Assembly (NCBI RefSeq): GCF_900114845.1
Contig: NZ_FOUK01000004.1
Coordinates: forward strand, 558,001-622,000
DNA: 64,000 nt
Direction of reading: 5' to 3'
From: Pimelobacter simplex
Lineage (GTDB): Bacteria; Actinomycetota; Actinomycetes; Propionibacteriales; Nocardioidaceae
Part shown: in pieces, positions 1 through 7,850 of the stretch
Position numbering within the stretch: the stretch's first letter is position 1
How the letters are laid out: the number at the start of each line of letters is the position of its first letter
The notes under the pieces: generated by a model
Seen by the model: the letters and a program-made list of their open reading frames with translations, nothing else
Databases searched by the model: none
Told to the model about the DNA's origin: nothing
Program-made: the position numbers and the translations under genes

Positions 1-613
1 GCTCGCCGACCAGGCCGGGACGCCGTCCGACCCACGGCTGGCCGGCAAGAGCGCCGTGATCCTCGACGGCGAGGACGACTTCGTGAACATGCTGCGCCAC
101 ATGCTCGCCCGGATGGGCATGACGAGCGCCGTCGTCCGGCACGAGGACTACGCCGACGGCGTCCTCGACGGCTACGACCTCGTCATCGTCGGACCCGGAC
201 CCGGCGACCCCCGCGACGACAGCGACCCCAAGATGGCCCAGCTGCGCGCCGCCGTCGCCTGGCTGCTGGACCACGAGAAGCCGTTCGTCGCGGTCTGCCT
301 CGGCCACCAGGCGCTGTGCCACCAGCTCGGCATCCCGCTCGCCTACAAGGACATCGTCTTCCAGGGCACCCAGGCCTCGGTGCTGCTCGGCGGGCGGCCC
401 GAGAAGGTCGGCTTCTACAACACCTTCGTGGGCCGGGTCGCGCCCGGCGACGCGCTGCCGGCAGGGGTGTCGGTCGACGCCGACGCCGCGACCGGCGACG
501 TCAACGCGCTCGCCGGCCCGCACTACCGGGGCGTGCAGTTCCACGCCGAGTCGATCCTGACCGAGCGGGGCTTCGACATCGTGCACGACCTGGTGTCGGG
601 CGTCCTGCTCTAG
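1..613 (+). CDS. Anthranilate synthase/PhzE-like protein, C-terminal glutamine amidotransferase part (5' truncated by window)
   Basis: Open from the window edge in the frame starting at base 2; only about 203 residues are visible. They form a class-I glutamine amidotransferase domain: the nucleophile sits in AVCLGHQALC (Cys codon near 295) and the His-Glu pair in FHAES near the end. HAES in place of HPES is typical of the fused PhzE/TrpEG-type chains, in which this domain follows a chorismate-binding TrpE-like half that would lie upstream. Such proteins convert chorismate and glutamine to anthranilate or to 2-amino-2-desoxyisochorismate. Which product applies cannot be decided without the upstream half. 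A GTG at 56 could be mistaken for a start, but the reading frame and homology clearly continue 5' of it. Downstream are pabA- and pabB-like genes on the same strand. Confidence 0.8.
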   Translation, partial: LADQAGTPSDPRLAGKSAVILDGEDDFVNMLRHMLARMGMTSAVVRHEDYADGVLDGYDLVIVGPGPGDPRDDSDPKMAQLRAAVAWLLDHEKPFVAVCLGHQALCHQLGIPLAYKDIVFQGTQASVLLGGRPEKVGFYNTFVGRVAPGDALPAGVSVDADAATGDVNALAGPHYRGVQFHAESILTERGFDIVHDLVSGVLL

Positions 614-628
614 GCCCGGACGGCTGAC

Positions 629-1189
629 GTGGAGCTGATCGCCGGTCCGCCGGCGGCGTACCTGGGAGCCGACGAGGTCGTCGAGACGTCCGCTCCGGCC
701 GTCGTCGCGCTCGCGGCGCGGCTGGGTGCGAACCAGGCCGGCGACCCGGTCGCCTTCGCCCGCGCGGCGTTCGACTGGGTGCGCGACGAGATCGCCCACG
801 CCGGCGACGCGGGCGACCCGCGGTTCGCCGTCTCCGCGACCGAGGTGCTCGCCGACGGCGCAGGCTGGTGCTACGCGAAGGCGCACCTGCTCGCGGCGGT
901 GCTCCGCGCGGGCGGCGTGCCGACCGGCCTCTGCTACCAGCGGCTGGGCGACGGTGACGGTCACGTGCTGCACGGACTGGTCGCCGTCCACCTCGACGGG
1001 GCGTGGCACCGCCAGGACCCGCGCGGCAACAAGCCGGGCGTCGCGGCCGAGTTCTCGCTCGACGGCGAGCGGCTGGCGTGGCCGGTCGACCCCGCCGCCG
1101 GCGAGGCCGACCTGCCCGAGGTGCACGTCGCGCCGGCGCCCGGCGTGGTGGCCGCCCTGCGGCGGCACGAGCTCGCGGTCGCGCTGTGA
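629..1189 (+). CDS. Transglutaminase-like domain protein
   Basis: A 186-residue protein starting at GTG. It carries a recognisable transglutaminase/cysteine-protease-like core: Cys81 in AGWCYAKAHLL, His115 in VLHGLVAVHL and Asp130 in WHRQDPRGNK, so the triad appears intact. Proteins of this superfamily in actinobacteria are mostly of unknown substrate and can act as amidases, peptidases or cross-linking enzymes. It begins 15 bp after the PhzE-like gene and its stop overlaps the GTG of the pabA-like gene by 4 bases, which suggests co-transcription and translational coupling with chorismate-amination genes. No signal peptide is visible, so it is probably cytoplasmic. The link to chorismate metabolism is inferred from position only. 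Confidence 0.75.
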   Translation: MELIAGPPAAYLGADEVVETSAPAVVALAARLGANQAGDPVAFARAAFDWVRDEIAHAGDAGDPRFAVSATEVLADGAGWCYAKAHLLAAVLRAGGVPTGLCYQRLGDGDGHVLHGLVAVHLDGAWHRQDPRGNKPGVAAEFSLDGERLAWPVDPAAGEADLPEVHVAPAPGVVAALRRHELAVAL

Positions 1190-1758
1190 CCGCGCCGGAC
1201 GTCGTGGTCGTCGACCACCACGACTCCTACACGTGGAACCTGGTGCACCTGGTCGCGGGCGTCACCGGCGTGCTGCCGACGGTGGTCCAGCACGACGAGG
1301 TGGCCGCCGCCGACGTCCTGAGCCATGCGTACGTGGTCCTGTCGCCCGGCCCCGGGCACCCCGACGTCGAGCGCGACTTCGCGGTCGGCCGGGCGGTGCT
1401 GCAGGCGGCGACCCGGCCGGTGCTGGGGGTCTGCCTGGGGATGCAGGGCATCGTCACGGCGTACGGCGGCCGGGTGGCGCGCGTCGCGCCCGGGCACGGC
1501 GTCAGCGCGCGCGTGCGGCACGACGGCACCGGGCTCTTCGCGGGCGTGCCGGCGCCGTTCGAGGCGATCCGGTACCACTCGCTCGCGGCCGTCGAGCTGC
1601 CCGACAGCCTGCGGGTCACCGCTGTCGACGAGCGCAGTGGGTTGACCATGGGCGTCGAACACGTGACGCTGCCGATCATGGGCGTCCAGTTCCACCCCGA
1701 GTCGGTGCTCACCGAGCACGGCGCTCGCCTGGTCGCGAACTTCCTCCGCCGATGGTGA
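1186..1758 (+). CDS. pabA: Aminodeoxychorismate synthase glutamine amidotransferase subunit (PabA-like)
   Basis: A 190-residue stand-alone class-I glutamine amidotransferase. It starts at GTG 1186, inside a GTGA overlap with the preceding gene, and begins directly with the conserved VVVVDHHDSYTWNLV strand. The Cys83 nucleophile is in GVCLGMQGI, and His170/Glu172 are in QFHPES. It would release ammonia from glutamine and pass it to the PabB-like partner encoded immediately downstream, whose ATG lies 7 bases inside this gene. This pair makes 4-amino-4-deoxychorismate for folate or a p-aminobenzoate-derived metabolite. Some TrpG proteins serve both TrpE and PabB, but the tight coupling to a PabB-type chain favours the PabA assignment. 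Confidence 0.85.
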   Translation: MTAPDVVVVDHHDSYTWNLVHLVAGVTGVLPTVVQHDEVAAADVLSHAYVVLSPGPGHPDVERDFAVGRAVLQAATRPVLGVCLGMQGIVTAYGGRVARVAPGHGVSARVRHDGTGLFAGVPAPFEAIRYHSLAAVELPDSLRVTAVDERSGLTMGVEHVTLPIMGVQFHPESVLTEHGARLVANFLRRW

Positions 1759-3002
1759 CCCAGGGCGACCCGGCCGAGGCGTTCGCCCGGATCCAGGCCC
1801 GCCACGCGCGCTGCGTCTGGCTCGACGGCGGGGGCGCCCGGGACTGGTCGCGGCGCCGCTCCATCCTCGGCTGGCTCGAGGACGACGACGTCTCGCTCAC
1901 CTACGACGCCGCGCGCCGCGAGGTCACCCGGCACGCCGGCGGCCGCTCCGAGGTCGTCGGCGACGACCCGTTCGCCGTCCTCGAGGGCGAGCTCGCGGCG
2001 GGCAGCCCGGCCGACCAGTGGTTCGGCTACTTCGGGTACGCCGCGCGTGCCGACCTCCCCGCCGCGCCCGACCCGGACCTGCCGGACGCCGTCTGGCTGC
2101 GCCCCTCGCACCTGCGCGAGTACGAGCACCCGGTCGCCGCCCCCGCGACCAGCCTGGGCGTGACCGGCGCCGACCCGGTGCCGACGCCGCCCGCCTACGC
2201 CGCGGCGTTCGCGACCGTCCAGGAGCACCTCCACGCCGGCAACTCCTACGAGGTCAACCTGACCTACCGCACCCGCGCGAGCAGCCCGCTCAGCCCCGCG
2301 GCGGCGTACCTTCGGCTCCGCGCGCTCAACCCGGCGCCGTACGCCGGCTTCCTGCAGCACGACGTCGACGGCGCCCGGGGCTGGCTGCTCAGCTCGTCGC
2401 CCGAGCGCTACGCCCTCGTCACCGAGGACCGCACGCTCGAGACGAAGCCGATCAAGGGGACGACCCAGCGCGGCGCCACCCCCGCCGACGACGCCGAGGC
2501 CCGCGAGCGGCTCGCCAGCGACCCGAAGTTCCGCGCCGAGAACCTGATGATCGTCGACCTGCTCCGCAACGACCTCGCGACCGTCTGCGACGTCGGGACG
2601 GTCGAGGTGCCGGCGCTGATGGAGGTGGAGTCCTACGCCTCGGTGCACCAGCTCGTCTCGACGGTCCGTGGGCGTCTGCGCGGCGACGTCACGACGGTGG
2701 GCGCGCTGCGCGCGCTCTTCCCGGCCGGCTCCATGACCGGTGCGCCCAAGCTGCGCACGATGGAGATCATCGAGGAGGTCGAGTCGTCGCCGCGCGGGGC
2801 CTACGCCGGCGCCTTCGGCTGGATCTCCGGCGACGGCCGGGCCGACCTCGGCGTGATCATCCGGTCGCTGGTGACCACCGGCGGCTGCGACGAGTACGTG
2901 CTCGGCACCGGCGGCGGGATCACCGTCGCCAGCGACGTCGACGAGGAGCACGCCGAGACGGAGTGGAAGGCTGCCCGCCTGCTGCAGGCGATCAACCCCT
3001 AG
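1752..3002 (+). CDS. pabB: Aminodeoxychorismate synthase component I (PabB-like)
   Basis: A 416-residue chorismate-binding enzyme that overlaps pabA by 7 bases. The diagnostic PIKGT motif is present, with Lys near residue 235. PabB has this Lys where anthranilate synthase TrpE has Ala, so aminodeoxychorismate synthase is favoured over anthranilate synthase. Further conserved signatures are SSSPERY, ENLMIVDLLRND, and GSMTGAPK followed by a Glu-rich helix. The protein is shorter at its N terminus than many PabB proteins. Together with PabA it converts chorismate and glutamine to aminodeoxychorismate; no lyase (PabC) is visible in the window. The gene ends 10 bp before a convergent gene. Confidence 0.9.
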   Translation: MVTQGDPAEAFARIQARHARCVWLDGGGARDWSRRRSILGWLEDDDVSLTYDAARREVTRHAGGRSEVVGDDPFAVLEGELAAGSPADQWFGYFGYAARADLPAAPDPDLPDAVWLRPSHLREYEHPVAAPATSLGVTGADPVPTPPAYAAAFATVQEHLHAGNSYEVNLTYRTRASSPLSPAAAYLRLRALNPAPYAGFLQHDVDGARGWLLSSSPERYALVTEDRTLETKPIKGTTQRGATPADDAEARERLASDPKFRAENLMIVDLLRNDLATVCDVGTVEVPALMEVESYASVHQLVSTVRGRLRGDVTTVGALRALFPAGSMTGAPKLRTMEIIEEVESSPRGAYAGAFGWISGDGRADLGVIIRSLVTTGGCDEYVLGTGGGITVASDVDEEHAETEWKAARLLQAINP

Positions 3003-3011
3003 CCCTTCCCC

Positions 3012-3551
3012 CTAGAAGCGCCATCGGGTCGCGCCGTGCGGCTCGACCGTCTGGACGGCGTGGGCCGACGCCGCGACGAGCCGGAACACGTGCCACGGCG
3101 GGCCGCCGGCCGACTGCGCGCTGAACGGCGCGGTGAGCGCGGGACCGGGCTCGGCCGCGGCATCGAGCTCGCACGGCCACCCCTCGGCGTTCCACAGCGG
3201 GATGAGCGCGGCGAGCTGCTCGGGGTCGGTGACCAGGTCGGCCCGGCCCTCGATGACCAGGTCGAGCTCGCGCAGGCTCAGGGCGAGGTTGCAGCGGGGG
3301 TCACGGCGCAGGTTGCGGCCGCGCCGCGTGGTCAGCCCGGTGACGAACCAGAACGAGCCGTCGCGCCACAGCCCGCCGACCGCGTTGGTGTGCGGGCTGC
3401 CGTCGGCGTTGAGGCTGGTCAGCCAGCAGGTGTGCCGGCCGGGGCCGGCGTCCTCGGTGGCCTGGGCGTAGCCGGCGTCCACCAGGCCGGTGACCTCGGC
3501 CCAGTCGATCGGCGGCGCGGAGTAGCGCTCCGCGAGGTTGAGGGTGTCCAT
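3012..3551 (-). CDS. Pyridoxamine 5'-phosphate oxidase-family protein
   Basis: A 179-residue single-domain split-barrel flavoprotein of the PPOX superfamily. Typical features are CWLTSLNADGSPHTNAVGGLW (beta-strands lining the cofactor), the TTRRGRNLRRDPRCNLAL stretch that binds phosphate, and a C-terminal WHVFRLV strand. Members bind FMN, F420 or haem and act on diverse substrates. The sequence does not discriminate between them, and it is not a clear pyridoxal-phosphate biosynthetic PdxH. It lies convergent to pabB and 49 bp downstream of the lipoprotein gene stop on the same strand. A second, shorter PPOX protein is encoded at 10626-11042. Confidence 0.8.
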   Translation of the reverse strand: MDTLNLAERYSAPPIDWAEVTGLVDAGYAQATEDAGPGRHTCWLTSLNADGSPHTNAVGGLWRDGSFWFVTGLTTRRGRNLRRDPRCNLALSLRELDLVIEGRADLVTDPEQLAALIPLWNAEGWPCELDAAAEPGPALTAPFSAQSAGGPPWHVFRLVAASAHAVQTVEPHGATRWRF

Positions 3552-3600
3552 GCCGGTACCGACCCCGCGGCGCCGGCGGACTCATCGGGGGCGGCGCCAG

Positions 3601-4188
3601 CTAGCTCGCGGACGGGCTCGGCCCCGGGGACCTGCCGGCGTCCATCTGGTCGGCCGCGCGCGAGAGCACCGTGAGGGTCTGCTCGACGGCCCGCACGATG
3701 CGCGCCTCGTCGTACGGCTTCGGGTCGACGACGTCGACCTGCTGGATGAGGACGCCGTTCTGCACGAAGCCCGTGACGTAGAGCTGCTTCTTCGTGGCGT
3801 TGACGACGATCCGGGCGTCGTCGGCGTCGGCGATCCTCGGACGGCGGACGTCGGCGTCGTCGCGCTGGCCCATCGTCTGCCAGGCGTCGTCGAGCGTGCC
3901 GGGGAAGAGGATGTAGTTGGCGGTCACGACGGGATCGCCGGACTTCTCGTCCTCCGGCGTGAACCGGCACTCCGGCTTCTCCGGGCTGCCCGCGTGCTTG
4001 GTGCTCGCGACGCCGTACTGCTGCTTCACGAAGGCCACGTCGAGCCCGTCGCACGGGTTCCACAGGGCGGTCTTGGTGGTCGGCAGGTCCGGCTTGGGAC
4101 CGACCTTCTCGCCGCCGCAGGCGGCGAGGAGGACGCCGAGCACGGCGATCCCGGCGACCTGGAGGGGGACGGCGCTACGTCGTGACAT
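3601..4188 (-). CDS. DUF3558-like lipoprotein
   Basis: A 195-residue protein with an N-terminal lipoprotein signal: positive MSRRS, a hydrophobic stretch and lipobox LAAC at about residues 21-24. It should therefore be anchored to the outer face of the membrane. The mature part begins with a WNPCDGL segment that resembles the DUF3558 family, followed by alternating strands. The start at ATG 4188 places the signal peptide correctly; an upstream in-frame extension belongs to the histidine-kinase gene, whose 3' end overlaps this gene by 14 bp (4175-4188). That overlap makes it the third gene of an mprA-mprB-like operon, so it may be a sensor accessory or an output. Function unknown. Confidence 0.75.
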   Translation of the reverse strand: MSRRSAVPLQVAGIAVLGVLLAACGGEKVGPKPDLPTTKTALWNPCDGLDVAFVKQQYGVASTKHAGSPEKPECRFTPEDEKSGDPVVTANYILFPGTLDDAWQTMGQRDDADVRRPRIADADDARIVVNATKKQLYVTGFVQNGVLIQQVDVVDPKPYDEARIVRAVEQTLTVLSRAADQMDAGRSPGPSPSAS

Positions 4189-5602
4189 GGGGGTTCTTCT
4201 CCCGTCCGGGGATGCGGAGCACGAGGCGTGCTCCGCCACTGGCGTTGGCGGTGGCGTGGACCGATCCGGAGTGGCGCTCGGCGACCTGGCGCACGATCGC
4301 CAGGCCCAGGCCCGAGCCGGGCATCGTCCGGGCATCGGGGGATCGCCAGAAGCGGTCGAAGATGCTCGACCTGTCGTTCTCGGCGATGCCGGGGCCCTGG
4401 TCGTCGACGGTGAGCACGCCGTCGCTGAGACGGACGTCGACCTGGCCGCCGTCGGGACTCCACTTGGCGGCGTTGTCGAGCAGGTTGGTGACCGCCCGCT
4501 CGAGCTCGGCGTCCTCGCCGATCACCCACCAGGGGCGGGTGAAGACCTCGAAGGTGATCCCGGGCGCGCGCCGGCGCACGCGCTGCACGGCGTGGTCGAC
4601 GACGTCGGCGAGGTCGACCGCCTCGACCTGGACCGGGATCGGCTCGTCGCGGGCGAGCTCGGTGAGGTCGCCGATGAGCGTGGTGAGCTCCTCGATCTGG
4701 GCGCGCACGTCGTCGAGCAGCTCGTCGCGCGCCTCGGGGGGCAGGCCCTCGAAGCCGCCGTCCTGGCGCGCGGTCATGGCGAGCAGGTCGATGTTGGTGC
4801 GCAGCGCGGTCAGCGGCGTGCGGAGCTCGTGGCTCGCGTCGGCGACCAGCTGGCGCTGCCGGGTCCGGCTGGCGTCGAGCGCGATGAGCAGGTGGTTGAA
4901 CGCGGTCGACAGGCGGGCCACCTCGTCGTCCCCCTCGACCCGGAGGGGGGTGAAGTCCTCGGTGCGGGCGATCTCCTCGACCGAGGCGCTGAGCCGGCGG
5001 ACCGGGCGCAGGCCGTTGCTCGCGACCGCCCAGCCGCCCAGGCCGGCGGCGAGCACGCCGAGGATGCCGAACGCGAGCGTCACCCAGCCGAGCCGGGCGA
5101 GCGTGCGGTCCTGGTCGGCCAGCGGCTGGGCGATGACCAGCGCGAGGCCGGACTTGCTCTGGACCGGCACCGCGACCATCCGGTAGCGCGCACCGCCGAT
5201 GATGATGGTGCGCAGGCTCTCGGACCGCTTGCCCTGCGCGACCGCCAGCTCCGCCTCGCCGAACTGGATGTCCGGGCCGCGGTCGAGGATCACCCGCGTG
5301 CCCTCGAAATAGAGGAACGCGATCCGGACGTCGCCGGCGCCCAGCGCCCAGGGCGGGACCCCGGCCGCGCCCGCGTTGAGCAGGGTGTCGGACTTCGCCG
5401 CGTTCTGGGCCCGCGAGACCAGCGCGTCGTCCAGCGCCTGCTGCATCTGCACCCGCGCGGTGATGTAGGCGCCGACCGCGACCAGCGCCACCGACATCGC
5501 GACGGCAATGGTGGTCAGCCAGATCACCCGGCTCGCGAGCGAGCGGCGGTAGTGCCAGCGGCCGTCGACGCCGGGGCCGACCGCGAGACCCCAGCCGGTC
5601 AT
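4175..5602 (-). CDS. Membrane sensor histidine kinase, MprB-like
   Basis: A 475-residue kinase: membrane helix near residues 25-47, an extracytoplasmic loop of roughly 120 residues, a second helix near 170-193, a HAMP linker, and a dimerisation domain with the phosphoacceptor His258 in ADASHELRTPL. A catalytic ATPase domain follows, with N-box NLLDNAAKW, G1 DQGPGIA and G2 GSGLGLAIV. The start ATG 5602 overlaps the stop of the response-regulator gene by four bases. The order and domain plan match mycobacterial MprAB, an envelope-stress system, but the sensed signal here is not shown by the sequence. The 3' end runs into the lipoprotein gene. Confidence 0.9.
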   Translation of the reverse strand: MTGWGLAVGPGVDGRWHYRRSLASRVIWLTTIAVAMSVALVAVGAYITARVQMQQALDDALVSRAQNAAKSDTLLNAGAAGVPPWALGAGDVRIAFLYFEGTRVILDRGPDIQFGEAELAVAQGKRSESLRTIIIGGARYRMVAVPVQSKSGLALVIAQPLADQDRTLARLGWVTLAFGILGVLAAGLGGWAVASNGLRPVRRLSASVEEIARTEDFTPLRVEGDDEVARLSTAFNHLLIALDASRTRQRQLVADASHELRTPLTALRTNIDLLAMTARQDGGFEGLPPEARDELLDDVRAQIEELTTLIGDLTELARDEPIPVQVEAVDLADVVDHAVQRVRRRAPGITFEVFTRPWWVIGEDAELERAVTNLLDNAAKWSPDGGQVDVRLSDGVLTVDDQGPGIAENDRSSIFDRFWRSPDARTMPGSGLGLAIVRQVAERHSGSVHATANASGGARLVLRIPGREKNPHVTT

Positions 5603-6312
5603 GACTCGGTCGCGCGCAGGACGTACCCGATGCCGCGGACGGTGTGGATCAGCCGGGGCTCGCCCTCGGCCTCGGTCTTGCGCCGCAGGTAGCCGACGTA
5701 GACCTCGAGGGAGTTGGCGGTGGTGGGGAAGTCGTAGCCCCACACCTCCTCGAGGATGAAGCTGCGGTCGAGCACCCGCCGGGGCCGGCGCAGGAACATC
5801 TCGAGCAGCGTGAACTCGGTCCGGGTCAGCTCGATCAGCCGGCTGCCGCGGCGAACCTCGCGGGTGGTCACGTTCATGGTGAGGTCGGCGAAGGAGAGGA
5901 CCTCCTCCTCGGCGCCGTCCTCGATCGGCGCCACCCGCCGCAGCAGCGCCCGCAGCCGGGCCAGCAGCTCCTCGAGCGCGAACGGCTTGGTCAGGTAGTC
6001 GTCGGCCCCCGCGTCGAGCCCCTCGACCCGGTCGCCCACGGCATCGCGCGCGGTCAGCACCAGGATCGGGATGTCGTTGCCCGCCGCCCGCAGCGCCCGC
6101 GTCGTCTCGAGCCCGTCGAGCTTGGGCATCATCACGTCCATCACGACCACGTCGGGCGCCACCGCCCCGATCCCGGCCAGCGCCTCCGCCCCGTCGCCGG
6201 CCAGGTGCACGTCGTACCCGTTGAAGGCGAGGGAGCGCCGCAGCGACTCGCGCACGGCGCGGTCGTCGTCGACGACGAGGACGCGGTGGGGCACGGCGGA
6301 GCGGGTGGACAC
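5599..6312 (-). CDS. OmpR-family response regulator, MprA-like
   Basis: A 237-residue regulator. The receiver domain has Asp59 as phosphoacceptor (VVVMDVMMPKLDG), the acidic pair in VVDDDR, and the conserved Lys in LTKPFALEELLARLRALLRR. A winged-helix DNA-binding domain follows (LTRTEFTLLEMFL, then GYDFPTTANSLEVYVGYLRR and HTVRGIGYVL). The wording of these segments closely matches mycobacterial MprA from memory. The GTG at 6312 is chosen because it directly precedes the receiver strand; no better in-frame ATG is present. It is first in an operon with the kinase and lipoprotein. A block of 22-bp repeats lies 48-136 bp upstream of the start. Confidence 0.9.
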   Translation of the reverse strand: MSTRSAVPHRVLVVDDDRAVRESLRRSLAFNGYDVHLAGDGAEALAGIGAVAPDVVVMDVMMPKLDGLETTRALRAAGNDIPILVLTARDAVGDRVEGLDAGADDYLTKPFALEELLARLRALLRRVAPIEDGAEEEVLSFADLTMNVTTREVRRGSRLIELTRTEFTLLEMFLRRPRRVLDRSFILEEVWGYDFPTTANSLEVYVGYLRRKTEAEGEPRLIHTVRGIGYVLRATES

Positions 6313-6359
6313 GCCCCCATCATGGCCCAACCCCCTGAGTGCGGGCTGAGAGGTGCGCG

Positions 6360-6448
6360 AAGTGCGCCGGTTGCGGGTCCGAAGTGCGTGGGTTGCGGGT
6401 CCGAGATGCCCGCAACCCGCGCACCTCGGACCCGCAACCCGCGCACTT
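6360..6448. repeat. 22-bp repeat block, two direct and two inverted units
   Basis: Two tandem 22-bp units at 6360-6381 and 6382-6403 share the pattern AAGTGCGNNGGTTGCGGGTCCG. On the opposite strand two more units follow (6427-6448 complete, 6409-6426 partial), so the block can fold into a large hairpin. It fills most of the gap between the fructosamine-kinase stop and the mprA-like start. The same unit, with one changed position, recurs three times at 49998-50063. It is not coding. Confidence 0.85.
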
Positions 6449-6458
6449 CGCGGAGGGG

Positions 6459-7325
6459 TCAGAGGTAGCGCTGGGCGACCTGGGCGGCGCGGGCGCCGTA
6501 CTGGCCCCCGAACAGGCAGGCGTGCACGAGGAGGGGGAAGAGCTGGTGGAAGCCGAGCCGGTCCTCCCAGCCGTCGGCGAGTGGGGCCGCCTCGTCGTAC
6601 GCCGCCATCACCTGGGGGAGCTGGGGGAGACCGAAGAGGGCGAGCATGGCGAGGTCGACCTCGCGGTGGCCGCCGTACGCCGCCGGGTCGACGACGACGG
6701 CGCGGTCGTCGTTGGTCCAGATGACGTTGCCGTTCCAGAGGTCGCCGTGCAGGCGGGCCGGCGCCTCGTCCGGGACGACGGACGCACCGCGCGCGACCGC
6801 CGCCTCGATGGTCCCGGCGTGGTCGGCCGACACGATCCCCTTGTCGCGCAGCACCTTGAGGTAGGGCGCGATCCGGCGCTCGGCGTAGAACTCGGCCCAG
6901 GTGGGCAGCGCGCGGTTGGGGAGGGGGAGCCGGCCGATGTAGCCGTCGTCGGGGGCGCCGAAGCCGTCGGCACCGCGGGCGTGGGTGGCGGCGAGGGCGC
7001 GGCCGAAGCGGCTCGCGGACTCGGTGTGGGGGCGGCCGGCCTCGACCCACTCGAGGATCAGGCAGTCGTCGTCGACGGCGAGGACCTCGGGCGTGGCGAC
7101 GCCGCCGTCAGCGGCGCCGTCGGCGAGCCAGCGCAGGCCGGCGGCCTCGGCCGCGAAGAAGCGCGGCGGGGCGTGGGTCAGCGTCTTGAGGAAGGCGGTC
7201 CGGCCGTTGGAGAGCCGGAGCTTGACGGCGGTCGAGATGTCGCCGCCGGCCACGGGCGCCGTCGCCACCACGGCCGAGCCGAGCAGCTGTTCGGCTCTGC
7301 CGGCGACGACCGGCTGCCGTGCCAT
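6459..7325 (-). CDS. Fructosamine kinase family protein
   Basis: A 288-residue protein of the fructosamine-3-kinase/aminoglycoside-phosphotransferase fold. Supporting motifs are the phosphate-loop-like GGDISTAVKLRLSNG, the Lys of FLKTL, the Brenner-type catalytic loop LHGDLWNGNVIW, and the metal-binding VVVDPAAYGGHREVDLAML. Length and motif order match bacterial FN3K-related proteins, which phosphorylate ketoamine adducts on proteins or small molecules as repair of glycation. It is the distal gene of a strand run that also holds the mprA-like operon, but the repeat block separates them. Substrate is inferred from family only. Confidence 0.85.
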   Translation of the reverse strand: MARQPVVAGRAEQLLGSAVVATAPVAGGDISTAVKLRLSNGRTAFLKTLTHAPPRFFAAEAAGLRWLADGAADGGVATPEVLAVDDDCLILEWVEAGRPHTESASRFGRALAATHARGADGFGAPDDGYIGRLPLPNRALPTWAEFYAERRIAPYLKVLRDKGIVSADHAGTIEAAVARGASVVPDEAPARLHGDLWNGNVIWTNDDRAVVVDPAAYGGHREVDLAMLALFGLPQLPQVMAAYDEAAPLADGWEDRLGFHQLFPLLVHACLFGGQYGARAAQVAQRYL

Positions 7326-7348
7326 CGGCCCTCCTCACACTCCTCGCG

Positions 7349-7750
7349 TCAGGCCTGGCCCTTGAGGGCGCGCGGGATCTCGCGGCCCTGCTCGATGGCG
7401 CGCTCGGGTGCCTTGACCTTCTTGAAGCTGCGCACCGCGAGGAACACCAGCAGCGCCGCGAGCAGCACGTAGAAGCCGAAGACGATGAGGAAGGCCCAGT
7501 GCAGGCTCAGCCCGTGGCCGTTCCAGTGGATGAAGTAGGCGATCGCCACCGAGAGCATGATCACCGCGAGCACCAGCAGGAAGCCCGCGGCCGCGACCAG
7601 GCCCAGGCCGACGCCGCCGGCCGTCACGCTGACCTTCAGCTCCGCCTTGGCGAGCTGGATCTCCTTGCGCATGATCGTGGAGAAGTCGGTCTGCGCGTCC
7701 TTGATGAGGCGCCCGATGGTCGGCTCTTCGCGGAGCGGTTCGATGGCCAT
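7349..7750 (-). CDS. Phage holin superfamily 6-type (DUF1469-like) membrane protein
   Basis: A 133-residue protein. A soluble N-terminal helix (about residues 15-45, ending in IQLAKAELKVSV) is followed by two strong membrane helices near residues 45-72 and 83-110 and a basic C-terminal tail. This plan, including the xIxLAKAExK helix, matches the actinobacterial Phage_holin_3_6/DUF1469 family, which is chromosomal and not evidence for a prophage. The start ATG 7750 is preferred over an upstream extension that lacks membrane-protein character. It is divergent from nhaA, with a 100-bp region between the starts that includes a TACCG-N4-CGGTA palindrome at 7762-7775. Confidence 0.75.
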   Translation of the reverse strand: MAIEPLREEPTIGRLIKDAQTDFSTIMRKEIQLAKAELKVSVTAGGVGLGLVAAAGFLLVLAVIMLSVAIAYFIHWNGHGLSLHWAFLIVFGFYVLLAALLVFLAVRSFKKVKAPERAIEQGREIPRALKGQA

Positions 7751-7850
7751 GCGGCCGACCTTACCGATAGCGGTAGGGTCGAGCACAGGTGAGCCGGGAA
7801 GTCTGGTCGGCATGTGTACGCCCCTACCCACCTGACGCCAGGAGCCACTC

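Noticed and set aside
1..3002. Phenazine biosynthesis cluster
   Set aside because: Only a PhzE/TrpEG-like C-terminal domain is present; no phzD, phzF, phzA/B or phzG gene is seen, and the next genes are pabA/pabB-like.
7349..7750. Holin-like gene as a sign of a prophage
   Set aside because: The DUF1469/Phage_holin_3_6 family is chromosomal in actinobacteria, and no phage gene is nearby.
7762..7775. TACCG-N4-CGGTA palindrome between the holin-like gene and nhaA as a defined operator
   Set aside because: It is a single short palindrome with no second copy or known consensus in the window, so it is only mentioned with the adjacent gene.
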